From: Paraburkholderia sp. BL9I2N2
GTDB taxonomy: Bacteria > Pseudomonadota > Gammaproteobacteria > Burkholderiales > Burkholderiaceae
Direction of reading: 5' to 3'
DNA length: 64,000 nucleotides
Assembly (NCBI RefSeq): GCF_004339745.1
Contig: NZ_SMGP01000001.1
Location: 3,720,001-3,784,000, forward strand
The translations under genes were made by a program, and so were the position numbers. Each line of letters begins with the position of its first letter. The first letter of the stretch is position 1. This document shows, one piece after another, positions 35,236 through 42,927 of the stretch. Under the pieces are notes generated by a model. The model worked only from the letters and a program-made list of their open reading frames with translations, made no database searches and was not told the DNA's origin.

Positions 35236-35850
35236 ATGAAACTGATCGGAATGCTGGATTCGCCCTACGTACGCCGGGTCGCTATCTGCCTCAAGTTGCT
35301 GAAGCTCGACTTCGAGCACGAGTCGATCTCGGTGTTCAGCACCTACGACCAGTTCGCGAGAATCAACCCTGTCGTCAAGGCGCCCACGCTGATCGCCGAC
35401 AACGGGCAGACCGTGATGGACTCGACGGTGATTCTCCAGTACCTCGCCACGCTCGCCGGGCCGAACCAGCGGCTGTTGCCGACGCGGCCCGACGCCGCCT
35501 TGCGCGCCGCCCGCCTCACGGGCCTCGCGCTCGCCGCGTGCGAGAAGAGCGTGCAGATCGTCTACGAACGCAATCTGCGGCCGGCGGAGAAGCAGCATGA
35601 GCCGTGGGTGGATCGCGTGAGCACGCAGTTGTTCGCCGCTTACGCCGAACTCGAACGCGAGCTCGCGGCGGCGGCGCTGCCGATCGAAGCCAGCCAGTTC
35701 GACGCAGCCGACGTCACCGTGGCGGTCGCCTGGCACTTCACGCAGATGATGCTGCCGGGGATGGTCAGCAAGACGGAGCATCCCTTCCTGCAGTCGTTCT
35801 CCGAACTGGCGGAAGGTCTGCCGGTTTTCCTGGACACACCGGCAGAGTAA
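35236..35850 (+). CDS. Glutathione S-transferase family protein
   Basis: A 204-residue GST. The N-terminal thioredoxin-like domain starts MKLIGMLDSPYVRRVAICLK, with the catalytic serine likely S9, and contains VVKAPTLIADNGQTVMDSTV, where the cis-proline and DS bind glutathione. The helical C-terminal domain completes the length. It is transcribed away from the LysR gene. Confidence 0.9.
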   Translation: MKLIGMLDSPYVRRVAICLKLLKLDFEHESISVFSTYDQFARINPVVKAPTLIADNGQTVMDSTVILQYLATLAGPNQRLLPTRPDAALRAARLTGLALAACEKSVQIVYERNLRPAEKQHEPWVDRVSTQLFAAYAELERELAAAALPIEASQFDAADVTVAVAWHFTQMMLPGMVSKTEHPFLQSFSELAEGLPVFLDTPAE

Positions 35851-35868
35851 GCGCCGCCGCGCGAGCGC

Positions 35869-38800
35869 TCAAACCGTCGCGAGCTCGCGCCCCACGGCGC
35901 CTTGCAGCAACTCGGAAATTGCGTCCGTCGACAACGGCTTCGCGAAGTAGAACCCTTGCATCTCGTCGCACGCGCGCTCTTTCAGGAAGTCGAGTTGCGC
36001 GGACGTCTCCACGCCTTCGGCGATCACCTGCAACTTCAGCGAATGCGCGAGCGCGATGATCGCCGAGGTGATCGTCTCGTCGTCGCCCGACACGCCGATG
36101 TCGGAGACGAACGAGCGGTCGATCTTCAGCCGATCCACCGGGAAGCGCTTCAGATAGCTGAGGCTCGAATAGCCGGTGCCGAAGTCGTCGATGGCAAGGC
36201 CGATGCCGAGCGCATGCAGTTCGTTGAGCATCGACACCGCTTCTTCGGCATTGCGCATGATGGTGCTTTCGGTCAATTCGAGTTCGAGGTACTGCGGCTC
36301 GAGGCCGGTCTCGGCCAGCACCTGCATGACCAGCTTGGCGATATCGCGTTGCTGGAACACCCGCGCCGACAGATTCACCGAAACCCGCGCCGGCGGCAAA
36401 CCCTCGTCCTGCCAGGCCTTGTTCTGGCGGCACGCCTCGCGCAGCACCCACTCCGAGAGCGGCCCGATCAGCCCGCTTTCTTCCGCGACCGGAATGAACG
36501 ACGACGGCGGCACCAGTCCGACTTCCGGATCGCGCCAGCGCACCAGCGCCTCGGTGCCGACAATCTGTCCGCTCTCGATATCCACTTGCGGCTGGTAGTG
36601 CAACAGGAATTCGTTGTCGCGCAAAGCACGGCGCAAACGCCGCTCCAGATTCAGGCGCGCGCCCGCACTCGCGTTCATCTCCGGCTGATAGAACTGGAAC
36701 GTGTTGCGGCCCATGTCCTTCGCGCGATACATCGCGAGGTCGGCCTTCTTCATCAGCGTTTCGGCGTCCTCGCCGTCTTGCGGGAACAGGCTCGCACCCA
36801 TGCTGCATCCAACATACAGCTCGGTGCCGTCGAGCCACACCGGCTCGGAGATCGACGCGCGCACCCGCTCCATCCACGCGATCAGCGACTGTTCGTCGAC
36901 GGTGTCGGTCATCACGATCACGAACTCGTCGCCGCCGTGCCGCGCCACCGTGTCGCTGGTACGCGTGCAGCGCGCGAGACGCTCGGCGACCACGCTCAGC
37001 AGACGATCGCCGACACTGTGGCCGAGGCTGTCGTTGACGTTCTTGAAGCCGTCCAGATCGATGAACACGACCGCGACGCCCTTGTGATGCCGTTGCGCGA
37101 CGATCAACGCATGCTGCAAGCGGTCGCGCAGCAGATTGCGGTTCGGCAGGCGCGTGAGGCTGTCGTAGTTGGCCTGGTATTCGAGCTGTTCCTGATAGCG
37201 CATCAGATCGGTCACGTCGTTGATCACGCCGATGTGATGCGTGATCACCCCCTCCTGATTCGGCACCGGCGCGATGAAAAGCTGATTCCAGAACAGGGCG
37301 CCGTCCTTGCGATAGTTGCGCACCACCGCGCTGACTTCGCGGTTCGCCGCGAGCGCCTGACGGATCAGCGCGACGCCTTCCTGCTCGCGGTCGTCGCGCT
37401 GCAGAACGCGGCAATCGTGGCCGATCACCTCGGCGGGGTCATAGCCGGTAATGCGCATGAACGCCGGGTTCACGTACTCGATCAGATTGCCGGTCGGCGA
37501 CGGCGCGGTGATCAGAATCGCGTTGACGCTGGCATCGAGCGCGCGGCTTTGCAGACGCAAGGCAAGATCGGCGCGCTTGCGCTCGGTGATGTCCGTGTAG
37601 GAACCGAGCACGCCGATCACGCGGCCGTCGCCGTCGGTGAACGGCAGCTTGCTCGTGACCGTGGTGCGGTGCACGCCGTCGATCACCAGATCGACTTCGA
37701 AGTTCATCTTCGGCACGCCGGTGCTCACCACTTCCTTGTCGTGGTCGTTCAGCAGCGTCGAGAAGTCGCGCCACGGCATGTCGGCGTCGCTCTTGCCCAC
37801 CACCTGCTCGGGATATGCGAGCCCTGCATCGCGCGCGAACGCCATGTTGCAGCCGAGATAGCGCGACTCCATGTCCTTCCAGAAAATGCGCTGCGGAATA
37901 TTGTCGATCACCGCTTCGAGCATCTGGTTCGAACGGTGCGCTTCGGCTTCGGCGTTGATCTGGTCGGTGACGTCGTCGGCCAGCACGAAAAACGCGGCGC
38001 GGCCCATGAAGTTCAGCGCGTGATACGAAATGTCGGCGCTGATCGTCGAGCCGTCCTTGCGCCGGTGATGCCAGATGCCCGCCATGGTGCGGCCGTGCTG
38101 GCCCGCGTCGCTGCGCTGCATATGCGATTCGAGACGCGAGATTTCGCCGTTCGGCCGGATCGTGCGAATCGTCATGCCGAGAAATTCGCTTTCGGTGTAG
38201 CCGTATTGCTGGATCGCGGCCGCGTTGACGGCGAGAAAACGCAGCGTCTCGCGATCGAAGATGTACATCGGCACCGGATGGTCGTCGAACAGGCCGCGAA
38301 AGCGTTCGTCGTGGCGGCCGAGCGCGCGCACGGTGCGCAGCTTCTCGCGCGCGCTGTTTTCGCGGGCGCCGAACGTGAAGATCAGCAGCACGCTGCCGCC
38401 CAGCATGGTCACGATCAGCAGGAACATGGCCCGCTGCGTTTCGCTCGCCGAGGCCGCGAGCGACGCCTGCAAGGCGCGGCTCTCCGCGCCGCGCAGTGCC
38501 GCGAGGCCGTCTTCGACGCGATCCAGGCCGAGCCCGAGATGGGTGTAAGTCGAGGCCGCCCACGCACGCGAGGCGTCCGGCACGGCATTGCCGCTCTGGA
38601 GCAGCGCGTCGTCAATGTCGTGTTGCAACGCGTGGCTGTCCGCGCTCAGCTTCGCGAGTGCGTCGAGCATGGCGGGCTCGCCGGCCAGTTCACGGCGCAG
38701 ATCGCGCTCCAGACCCGCGAGCGTGGTCGCCATGGCGGTGGCCGCGCCAGCCGGCGCCGCCTCGCCCGACGCCTCGAAGCGGCCGAGCGCGGCAAGGCCG

Positions 38801-38979
38801 CCGTCAAGCACCGCCCGGTAGGCGTCGAGATCCTCGCGCACGCTCGTCGAACGCAGCATGCGCGCATCAGCGTCGCGTTGGCCGCAAATCTGCGTATAAG
38901 CGACGAACGCGTTCGCGCCGATCGCCGCGGCAACGACCGCCAGGTTGATCAGCAGCCGCTTCGATAAAAAAGGAGTCAT
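35869..38979 (-). CDS. PAS-GGDEF-EAL diguanylate cyclase/phosphodiesterase
   Basis: A 1036-residue membrane-bound signalling protein for cyclic-di-GMP. Transmembrane helices lie at about residues 8-28 and 186-206 and enclose a helical periplasmic sensor rich in alanine. Three PAS domains follow (about 225-340, 345-465 and 475-590, e.g. DDHPVPMYIFDRETLRFLAV). The cyclase motif HGGDEF is intact (GGDEF at 682-686). The EAL domain is intact, with EAL at 810-812 and LELTES, DDFGTGYSSL and DRLKIDRSFV present. Both activities are therefore possible, and which dominates cannot be read. It is convergent with the GST gene and stands alone. Confidence 0.94.
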   Translation of the reverse strand: MTPFLSKRLLINLAVVAAAIGANAFVAYTQICGQRDADARMLRSTSVREDLDAYRAVLDGGLAALGRFEASGEAAPAGAATAMATTLAGLERDLRRELAGEPAMLDALAKLSADSHALQHDIDDALLQSGNAVPDASRAWAASTYTHLGLGLDRVEDGLAALRGAESRALQASLAASASETQRAMFLLIVTMLGGSVLLIFTFGARENSAREKLRTVRALGRHDERFRGLFDDHPVPMYIFDRETLRFLAVNAAAIQQYGYTESEFLGMTIRTIRPNGEISRLESHMQRSDAGQHGRTMAGIWHHRRKDGSTISADISYHALNFMGRAAFFVLADDVTDQINAEAEAHRSNQMLEAVIDNIPQRIFWKDMESRYLGCNMAFARDAGLAYPEQVVGKSDADMPWRDFSTLLNDHDKEVVSTGVPKMNFEVDLVIDGVHRTTVTSKLPFTDGDGRVIGVLGSYTDITERKRADLALRLQSRALDASVNAILITAPSPTGNLIEYVNPAFMRITGYDPAEVIGHDCRVLQRDDREQEGVALIRQALAANREVSAVVRNYRKDGALFWNQLFIAPVPNQEGVITHHIGVINDVTDLMRYQEQLEYQANYDSLTRLPNRNLLRDRLQHALIVAQRHHKGVAVVFIDLDGFKNVNDSLGHSVGDRLLSVVAERLARCTRTSDTVARHGGDEFVIVMTDTVDEQSLIAWMERVRASISEPVWLDGTELYVGCSMGASLFPQDGEDAETLMKKADLAMYRAKDMGRNTFQFYQPEMNASAGARLNLERRLRRALRDNEFLLHYQPQVDIESGQIVGTEALVRWRDPEVGLVPPSSFIPVAEESGLIGPLSEWVLREACRQNKAWQDEGLPPARVSVNLSARVFQQRDIAKLVMQVLAETGLEPQYLELELTESTIMRNAEEAVSMLNELHALGIGLAIDDFGTGYSSLSYLKRFPVDRLKIDRSFVSDIGVSGDDETITSAIIALAHSLKLQVIAEGVETSAQLDFLKERACDEMQGFYFAKPLSTDAISELLQGAVGRELATV

Positions 38980-39133
38980 GGGTTCCGAACGTCAATCGTT
39001 CTACGGGCGGGAGCGCGCGGTCGCTTTCGATGCGTCGGGCCGCATCGATACCGAGACTCTTTACGCGCCAACCCATGGATAACGGCAGAGTTCGGAACAG
39101 ATTGAGGGTAACGAGTGAAAAAAACTGGCGGGT

Positions 39134-39181
39134 CGCGCCTAGCCGGCCGCGCCTAGCCGGCCGCGCCTAGCCGGCCGCGCC
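39134..39181. repeat. 14-bp tandem repeat (3.4 copies)
   Basis: CGCGCCTAGCCGGC is repeated exactly at 39134-39147, 39148-39161 and 39162-39175, followed by CGCGCC. The third copy contains the stop codon (minus-strand TAG) and last codons of the nitrate-reductase-associated gene. It is a slippage-prone tract. Confidence 0.9.
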
Positions 39182-39643
39182 GAATTCCTTCATGGCCGGG
39201 ACGAAGTCGTGATTGGCCTCCGGCTTGCGCGACAGCTTGGCGAGCACGTAGCGCTTGAAAGGCTCCAGTTCGGCCCACTGGGCGACGCCCGGCGCGGCGA
39301 GACCGGCCAGTTGCGCCTGATGCGCGATGCCGTCCGGCACACTGTCCGTGCGGCGCCAGGCGGGCGCGTCCTCGGGCGTGAACCACTCCGGCTCGATGTT
39401 CGCGTGGGTACGCAGCATTTCGAACAGGGCATGATCGAAATTCGGCTCGATCTCCGCGTCTTCCTCGACCGGGAAACGCGCCAGCAGCTTGCGGTCTTCG
39501 AGCGGCAGCGTTTGCCATTGATCGAGCGAGATGCGCAGCCCGAACCGGTCGAGATTGAAGCGTACCGACATCGGGATGTAGGTGAAATTCTCCGAAGACT
39601 CGACCTCGAAGTTGAACAGAAGCGGTGCTTCGTTGAGTCCCAT
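39167..39643 (-). CDS. Nitrate reductase associated protein (Nitr_red_assoc family)
   Basis: A 158-residue protein starting MGLNEAPLLFNFEVESSENF. It has the features I associate with the conserved nitrate-reductase-associated family: FTYIPMSVRFNLDRFGLRIS, PLEDRKLLARFPV and a C-terminal VLAKLSRKPEANHDF. Its function is unknown; the family is found near molybdoenzyme maturation genes, and here it is divergent from fdhD. Its last four codons (GAAG) lie in a 14-bp tandem repeat, so copy-number changes would alter its C-terminus. Confidence 0.7.
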   Translation of the reverse strand: MGLNEAPLLFNFEVESSENFTYIPMSVRFNLDRFGLRISLDQWQTLPLEDRKLLARFPVEEDAEIEPNFDHALFEMLRTHANIEPEWFTPEDAPAWRRTDSVPDGIAHQAQLAGLAAPGVAQWAELEPFKRYVLAKLSRKPEANHDFVPAMKEFGAAG

Positions 39644-39792
39644 GACAATGTCCCTCGTGGATGGCGGGCAACACGCAAGCCCAGCTTGGGGTATTTTAGA
39701 ACCTTATTCGCGCGACGGCGGCATGGCCGGCGGCAACATACCGGGCCGCCAACCGCCCACACGCGCGCAGCATGGCAAAGGAGTGAACTAGC

Positions 39793-40632
39793 TTGAACGA
39801 ACTGGAAACAGCCGGGCAGCCGGGCGCCGTGGAGCGCCAGGTGCGCCGGCACCGCGGCGCGGCGGTCGAAACCGTCACCGACCACGTCGGTCAGGAGTGG
39901 CCGGTCGCGCTCGTCTTCAACGGCATTTCGCACGCGGTGATGATGTGCACGCCGCGCGATCTGGAGGCGTTCGCGGTCGGATTCGCGATTTCAGAAGGGA
40001 TCGTGGGGCGCGGCAGCGACATTCAGGACATCGAGGTCGAGCTGCATGATGACGGCGAATTGCCGCATGCCGAAGTGCAGTTACAGGTGGTGCAGCAGGC
40101 GTTCGTCGCGTTGAAGGAAAAGCGTCGCGCGCTCGCCGGGCGCACCGGTTGCGGCGTGTGCGGCATCGAAAGCATCGATCTGCTGGATCTGGAACCGGAG
40201 CGTGTGCCGGACACCGGTTTTCTGCAACGGCTCGCGCCGGACGCGATCGCGCGCGCCGCCCGCGAATTGCCCGAGCATCAGGCGCTGACGCGGCTGACCG
40301 GCGGCCTGCACGCCGCCGCGTGGTGCGACGCGGCGGGCGCGATCCGCTATGCGTTCGAAGACGTCGGCCGCCACAATGCGCTCGATAAGCTGATCGGCCA
40401 GCTCGTGCTCGATCGCGTCGATACCAGGGAAGGCTTTGTGTTTCTGTCGAGCCGCGCCAGCTACGAGCTGGTGCGCAAGGCCGCGCGCGTCGACGTGCCG
40501 ATGGTCGCCACGATCTCGGCGCCGTCGTCGCTGGCGATTGCGATTGCCCGCAAGGCGGGCGTGCGGCTGGTGAGCTTCTGCCGCGAGAAAAGCTACGTCG
40601 ACTACGATACGTTGCAGCCGGCGCAGCCTTGA
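39793..40632 (+). CDS. fdhD: Formate dehydrogenase accessory sulfurtransferase FdhD
   Basis: A 279-residue protein that passes sulfur to the molybdenum cofactor of formate dehydrogenase. The CxxC motif is C120-G-V-C123 in RTGCGVCGIES. FEDVGRHNALDKLIGQLVLD and SSRASYELVRKAARVDVP are family signatures. The start is a TTG at 39793, 9 nt after a good ribosome binding site AAAGGAG (39777-39783); no ATG fits. No formate dehydrogenase gene is in the window. Confidence 0.93.
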   Translation: MNELETAGQPGAVERQVRRHRGAAVETVTDHVGQEWPVALVFNGISHAVMMCTPRDLEAFAVGFAISEGIVGRGSDIQDIEVELHDDGELPHAEVQLQVVQQAFVALKEKRRALAGRTGCGVCGIESIDLLDLEPERVPDTGFLQRLAPDAIARAARELPEHQALTRLTGGLHAAAWCDAAGAIRYAFEDVGRHNALDKLIGQLVLDRVDTREGFVFLSSRASYELVRKAARVDVPMVATISAPSSLAIAIARKAGVRLVSFCREKSYVDYDTLQPAQP

Positions 40633-40683
40633 GCGGTTGAAGCGGCTGCATACCTAAGCGCCCGACGCGCTCAGGCACGGCAC

Positions 40684-41454
40684 TCAGTCGAATTGCCGGA
40701 AGTCCGGCTTGCGCTTCTCGAAGAACGCCTTGAACGCCTCGCGTGCTTCGGGCGCGAGCAGCATCTTGCCGAAATGCACGGCTTCTTCGGACATCTGCGT
40801 TCGCAATTCCTGATGGCTCGCGCGCTTCATCAAACTTTTCGTCACGCGCAGCGACGAAGCCGGCAACGCAGCCAGCTTCGCGACTTGCGAAACAGCGAAC
40901 GCGTCGACTTCGACCGCGGGCAGCAGGCGATTCACGAAACCCATGCGCAGCGCTTCGGCGGCGTCGAATGCTTCGCCGAGCAGCAGTTTCTCCGCCGCCG
41001 CCTGGTAGCCGGCCACGCGCTGCAACAGCAGGCTCGACGCCGCTTCCGGACAGAGGCCGAGTTGCGTGAACGGCAGCGAGAAGCTCGCGGTGTCGGCCGC
41101 GTAGACCAGGTCGCAATGCAGCAACAAGGTCGTGCCGATGCCGACCGCCGGCCCCGCCACCGACGCCACCACCGGCTGCTCCGCCGAGCTGATCGCGCGC
41201 AGGAACTGGAACACCGGCGCGTTTTCGCCCATCGGCGGCGTCTTCATGAAATCTTCGAGATCGTTGCCGGCGCTGAAAATACCCGCGCTGCCGCGAATCA
41301 GGATGGCGCGCACGGACGCGTCGCCTTGCGCTTCGACCAGCGCGTCCGCCATCGTCTGGTACATCGCGGCCGTAATCGCGTTTTTCCTGTCGGGCCGGTT
41401 GAAGGCAATCGTCAGCACGCCGTCGGCGCGCTCGACCAGGATATCCATCGTCAT
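40684..41454 (-). CDS. Enoyl-CoA hydratase/isomerase family protein
   Basis: A 256-residue crotonase-fold protein. The oxyanion-hole segments are RAILIRGSAGIFSAGNDLED and ASVAGPAVGIGTTLLLHCD; the second lacks an obvious catalytic glutamate, so isomerase or other crotonase activity is as likely as hydration. It lies at the distal end of the beta-oxidation cluster, but a terminator in front of it (41483-41516) suggests separate or reduced transcription. Confidence 0.88.
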   Translation of the reverse strand: MTMDILVERADGVLTIAFNRPDRKNAITAAMYQTMADALVEAQGDASVRAILIRGSAGIFSAGNDLEDFMKTPPMGENAPVFQFLRAISSAEQPVVASVAGPAVGIGTTLLLHCDLVYAADTASFSLPFTQLGLCPEAASSLLLQRVAGYQAAAEKLLLGEAFDAAEALRMGFVNRLLPAVEVDAFAVSQVAKLAALPASSLRVTKSLMKRASHQELRTQMSEEAVHFGKMLLAPEAREAFKAFFEKRKPDFRQFD

Positions 41455-41480
41455 CTCCTCGTCCTCCTGCTGAAAATGTA

Positions 41481-41516
41481 AAAACGGTTCGCAAGCTGGG
41501 TGGCCTGCGAACCGTT
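41481..41516 (-). terminator. Terminator between the thiolase and crotonase genes
   Basis: Perfect 11-bp stem AACGGTTCGCA/TGCGAACCGTT (41483-41493 and 41506-41516) with a 12-nt loop. On the minus strand the stem is followed by a run of T, so it terminates transcripts coming from the thiolase. Confidence 0.8.
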
Positions 41517-41596
41517 CCGCGGTTCTTAGCGGGTCGCCCTTGGGCTTCCCTCTGGAACCGAAGCGACCACCGGAGTGAACGCCGGGGTGAACATGC

Positions 41597-42796
41597 TTAC
41601 AGGCGCTCGATGATGCCCGCCGCGCCCATGCCCGTGCCGACGCACATCGTCACCATGCCGTACTTGTAGTTACGGCGGCGCAAGCCATGCACCACGGTCG
41701 ACGCACGAATCGCGCCCGTCGCACCCAGCGGATGGCCGAGGGCGATCGCGCCGCCGAGCGGGTTGATTTTCGCCGGATCGAGACCGAGGTCCTGAATCAC
41801 CGCTAGCGATTGCGCGGCGAATGCCTCGTTCAGCTCGATCCAGTCGAGGTCGTCGATCTTCAGGCCGGCGGCCTTCAGTGCGGCCGGAATCGCTTCCTTC
41901 GGACCGATGCCCATGATTTCCGGCGGCACGCCGCGCACGGCGAAGCTGACGAAACGCGCGAGCGGCGTCAGGTTGAATTCCTTCAGCATTTTTTCCGACA
42001 CCACGATCAACGCGCCCGCGCCGTCCGACGTCTGCGAGCTGTTGCCCGCCGTCACCGAACCCTTGTTGGCGAACACCGCGCGCAGCTTGGCCAGACCTTC
42101 GAGCGAGGTTTCCGCGCGCGGACCTTCGTCGAGCGACACTTCGCGGGTCTTCACGCGGACTTCGCCGGTGGCGAGATCCGGGAAGCGCTCCGTGATCGTG
42201 TAGGCGGCGATTTCGTCGTTGAACTCGCCGGCTTGCTGCGCGGCGATCGCACGGCGGTGCGATTCGACCGAGAACGCGTCTTGCGCCTCGCGGCTGATCT
42301 TCCAGCGCTCGGCGACTTTCTCCGCTGTCAGGCCCATGCCGTAGGCAATGCCGATGTCTTCATTGCGATCGAAGATATGCGGCGACATGGACGGCTTGTT
42401 GCCCATCATCGGCACCATGCTCATCGACTCGCAGCCGCCCGCGATCATTGCGTCCGACTCGCCGACGCGGATGCGGTCGGCGGCCATGGCGAGCGCGGTC
42501 AGGCCCGATGCGCAGAAGCGGTTCACCGTCACGCCGCCGACGCTATTCGGCAGACCGGCCAGCAGCGCGCCCATGCGCGCGACGTTCAGCCCTTGTTCCG
42601 CTTCCGGAATCGCACAGCCGATGATCGCGTCTTCGATCACCTTCGTGTCGAGGCCGGGCACTTGCGCCACGGCTGACTTGATCGCGTGCACTAGCAGTTC
42701 GTCCGGGCGCGTGTTCTTGAACATCCCGCGCGGCGCCTTGCCGATCGGCGTACGGCTCGCGGCGACGATGTATGCGTCTTGCAATTGCTTTGCCAT
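41597..42796 (-). CDS. Acetyl-CoA C-acyltransferase (thiolase)
   Basis: A 399-residue thiolase for the last step of fatty-acid beta-oxidation. The acyl-accepting cysteine is C95 in VNRFCASGL. The C-terminal catalytic segments are GGAIALGHPLGATGA (histidine) and MCVGTGMGAA (second cysteine). It comes after the multifunctional hydroxyacyl-CoA dehydrogenase gene; the 131-nt gap holds two copies of a hairpin repeat. Confidence 0.94.
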   Translation of the reverse strand: MAKQLQDAYIVAASRTPIGKAPRGMFKNTRPDELLVHAIKSAVAQVPGLDTKVIEDAIIGCAIPEAEQGLNVARMGALLAGLPNSVGGVTVNRFCASGLTALAMAADRIRVGESDAMIAGGCESMSMVPMMGNKPSMSPHIFDRNEDIGIAYGMGLTAEKVAERWKISREAQDAFSVESHRRAIAAQQAGEFNDEIAAYTITERFPDLATGEVRVKTREVSLDEGPRAETSLEGLAKLRAVFANKGSVTAGNSSQTSDGAGALIVVSEKMLKEFNLTPLARFVSFAVRGVPPEIMGIGPKEAIPAALKAAGLKIDDLDWIELNEAFAAQSLAVIQDLGLDPAKINPLGGAIALGHPLGATGAIRASTVVHGLRRRNYKYGMVTMCVGTGMGAAGIIERL

Positions 42797-42809
42797 TTGA
42801 AGCTCCTTT

Positions 42810-42919
42810 GTCGACCAGAGTTAGCGCTTTAGCGCTTACTCTGGTCCCATGCAGTCTCATCGCGGTCGACCAGAGTTAGCGCTTTAGCGCTTACTCTGGT
42901 CCCATGCAGTCTTATCGCG
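42810..42919. repeat. Tandem 55-bp repeat, each copy a hairpin
   Basis: Two adjacent 55-bp units, 42810-42864 and 42865-42919, differ by one base. In each, GACCAGAGTTAGCGCT pairs with AGCGCTTACTCTGGTC at 15 of 16 positions around a 2-nt loop (arms 42813-42828 and 42831-42846 in copy 1). It fills the gap between the dehydrogenase and thiolase genes and should form two stable hairpins in their mRNA. There is no U-tract. Confidence 0.92.
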
Positions 42920-42927
42920 TTGGTCGC

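Noticed and set aside
35902..38967. 1021-aa ORF on the plus strand opposite the GGDEF-EAL gene
   Set aside because: Shadow frame without motifs; the minus-strand protein has intact GGDEF and EAL motifs.
39134..39181. Possible CRISPR-like repeats
   Set aside because: Units are 14 bp and directly adjacent, with no spacers and no cas genes nearby.
39153..39674. 173-aa minus-strand ORF overlapping the nitrate-reductase-associated gene
   Set aside because: It is the neighbouring frame of that gene, kept open by the GC-rich 14-bp repeat; its sequence lacks conserved features.
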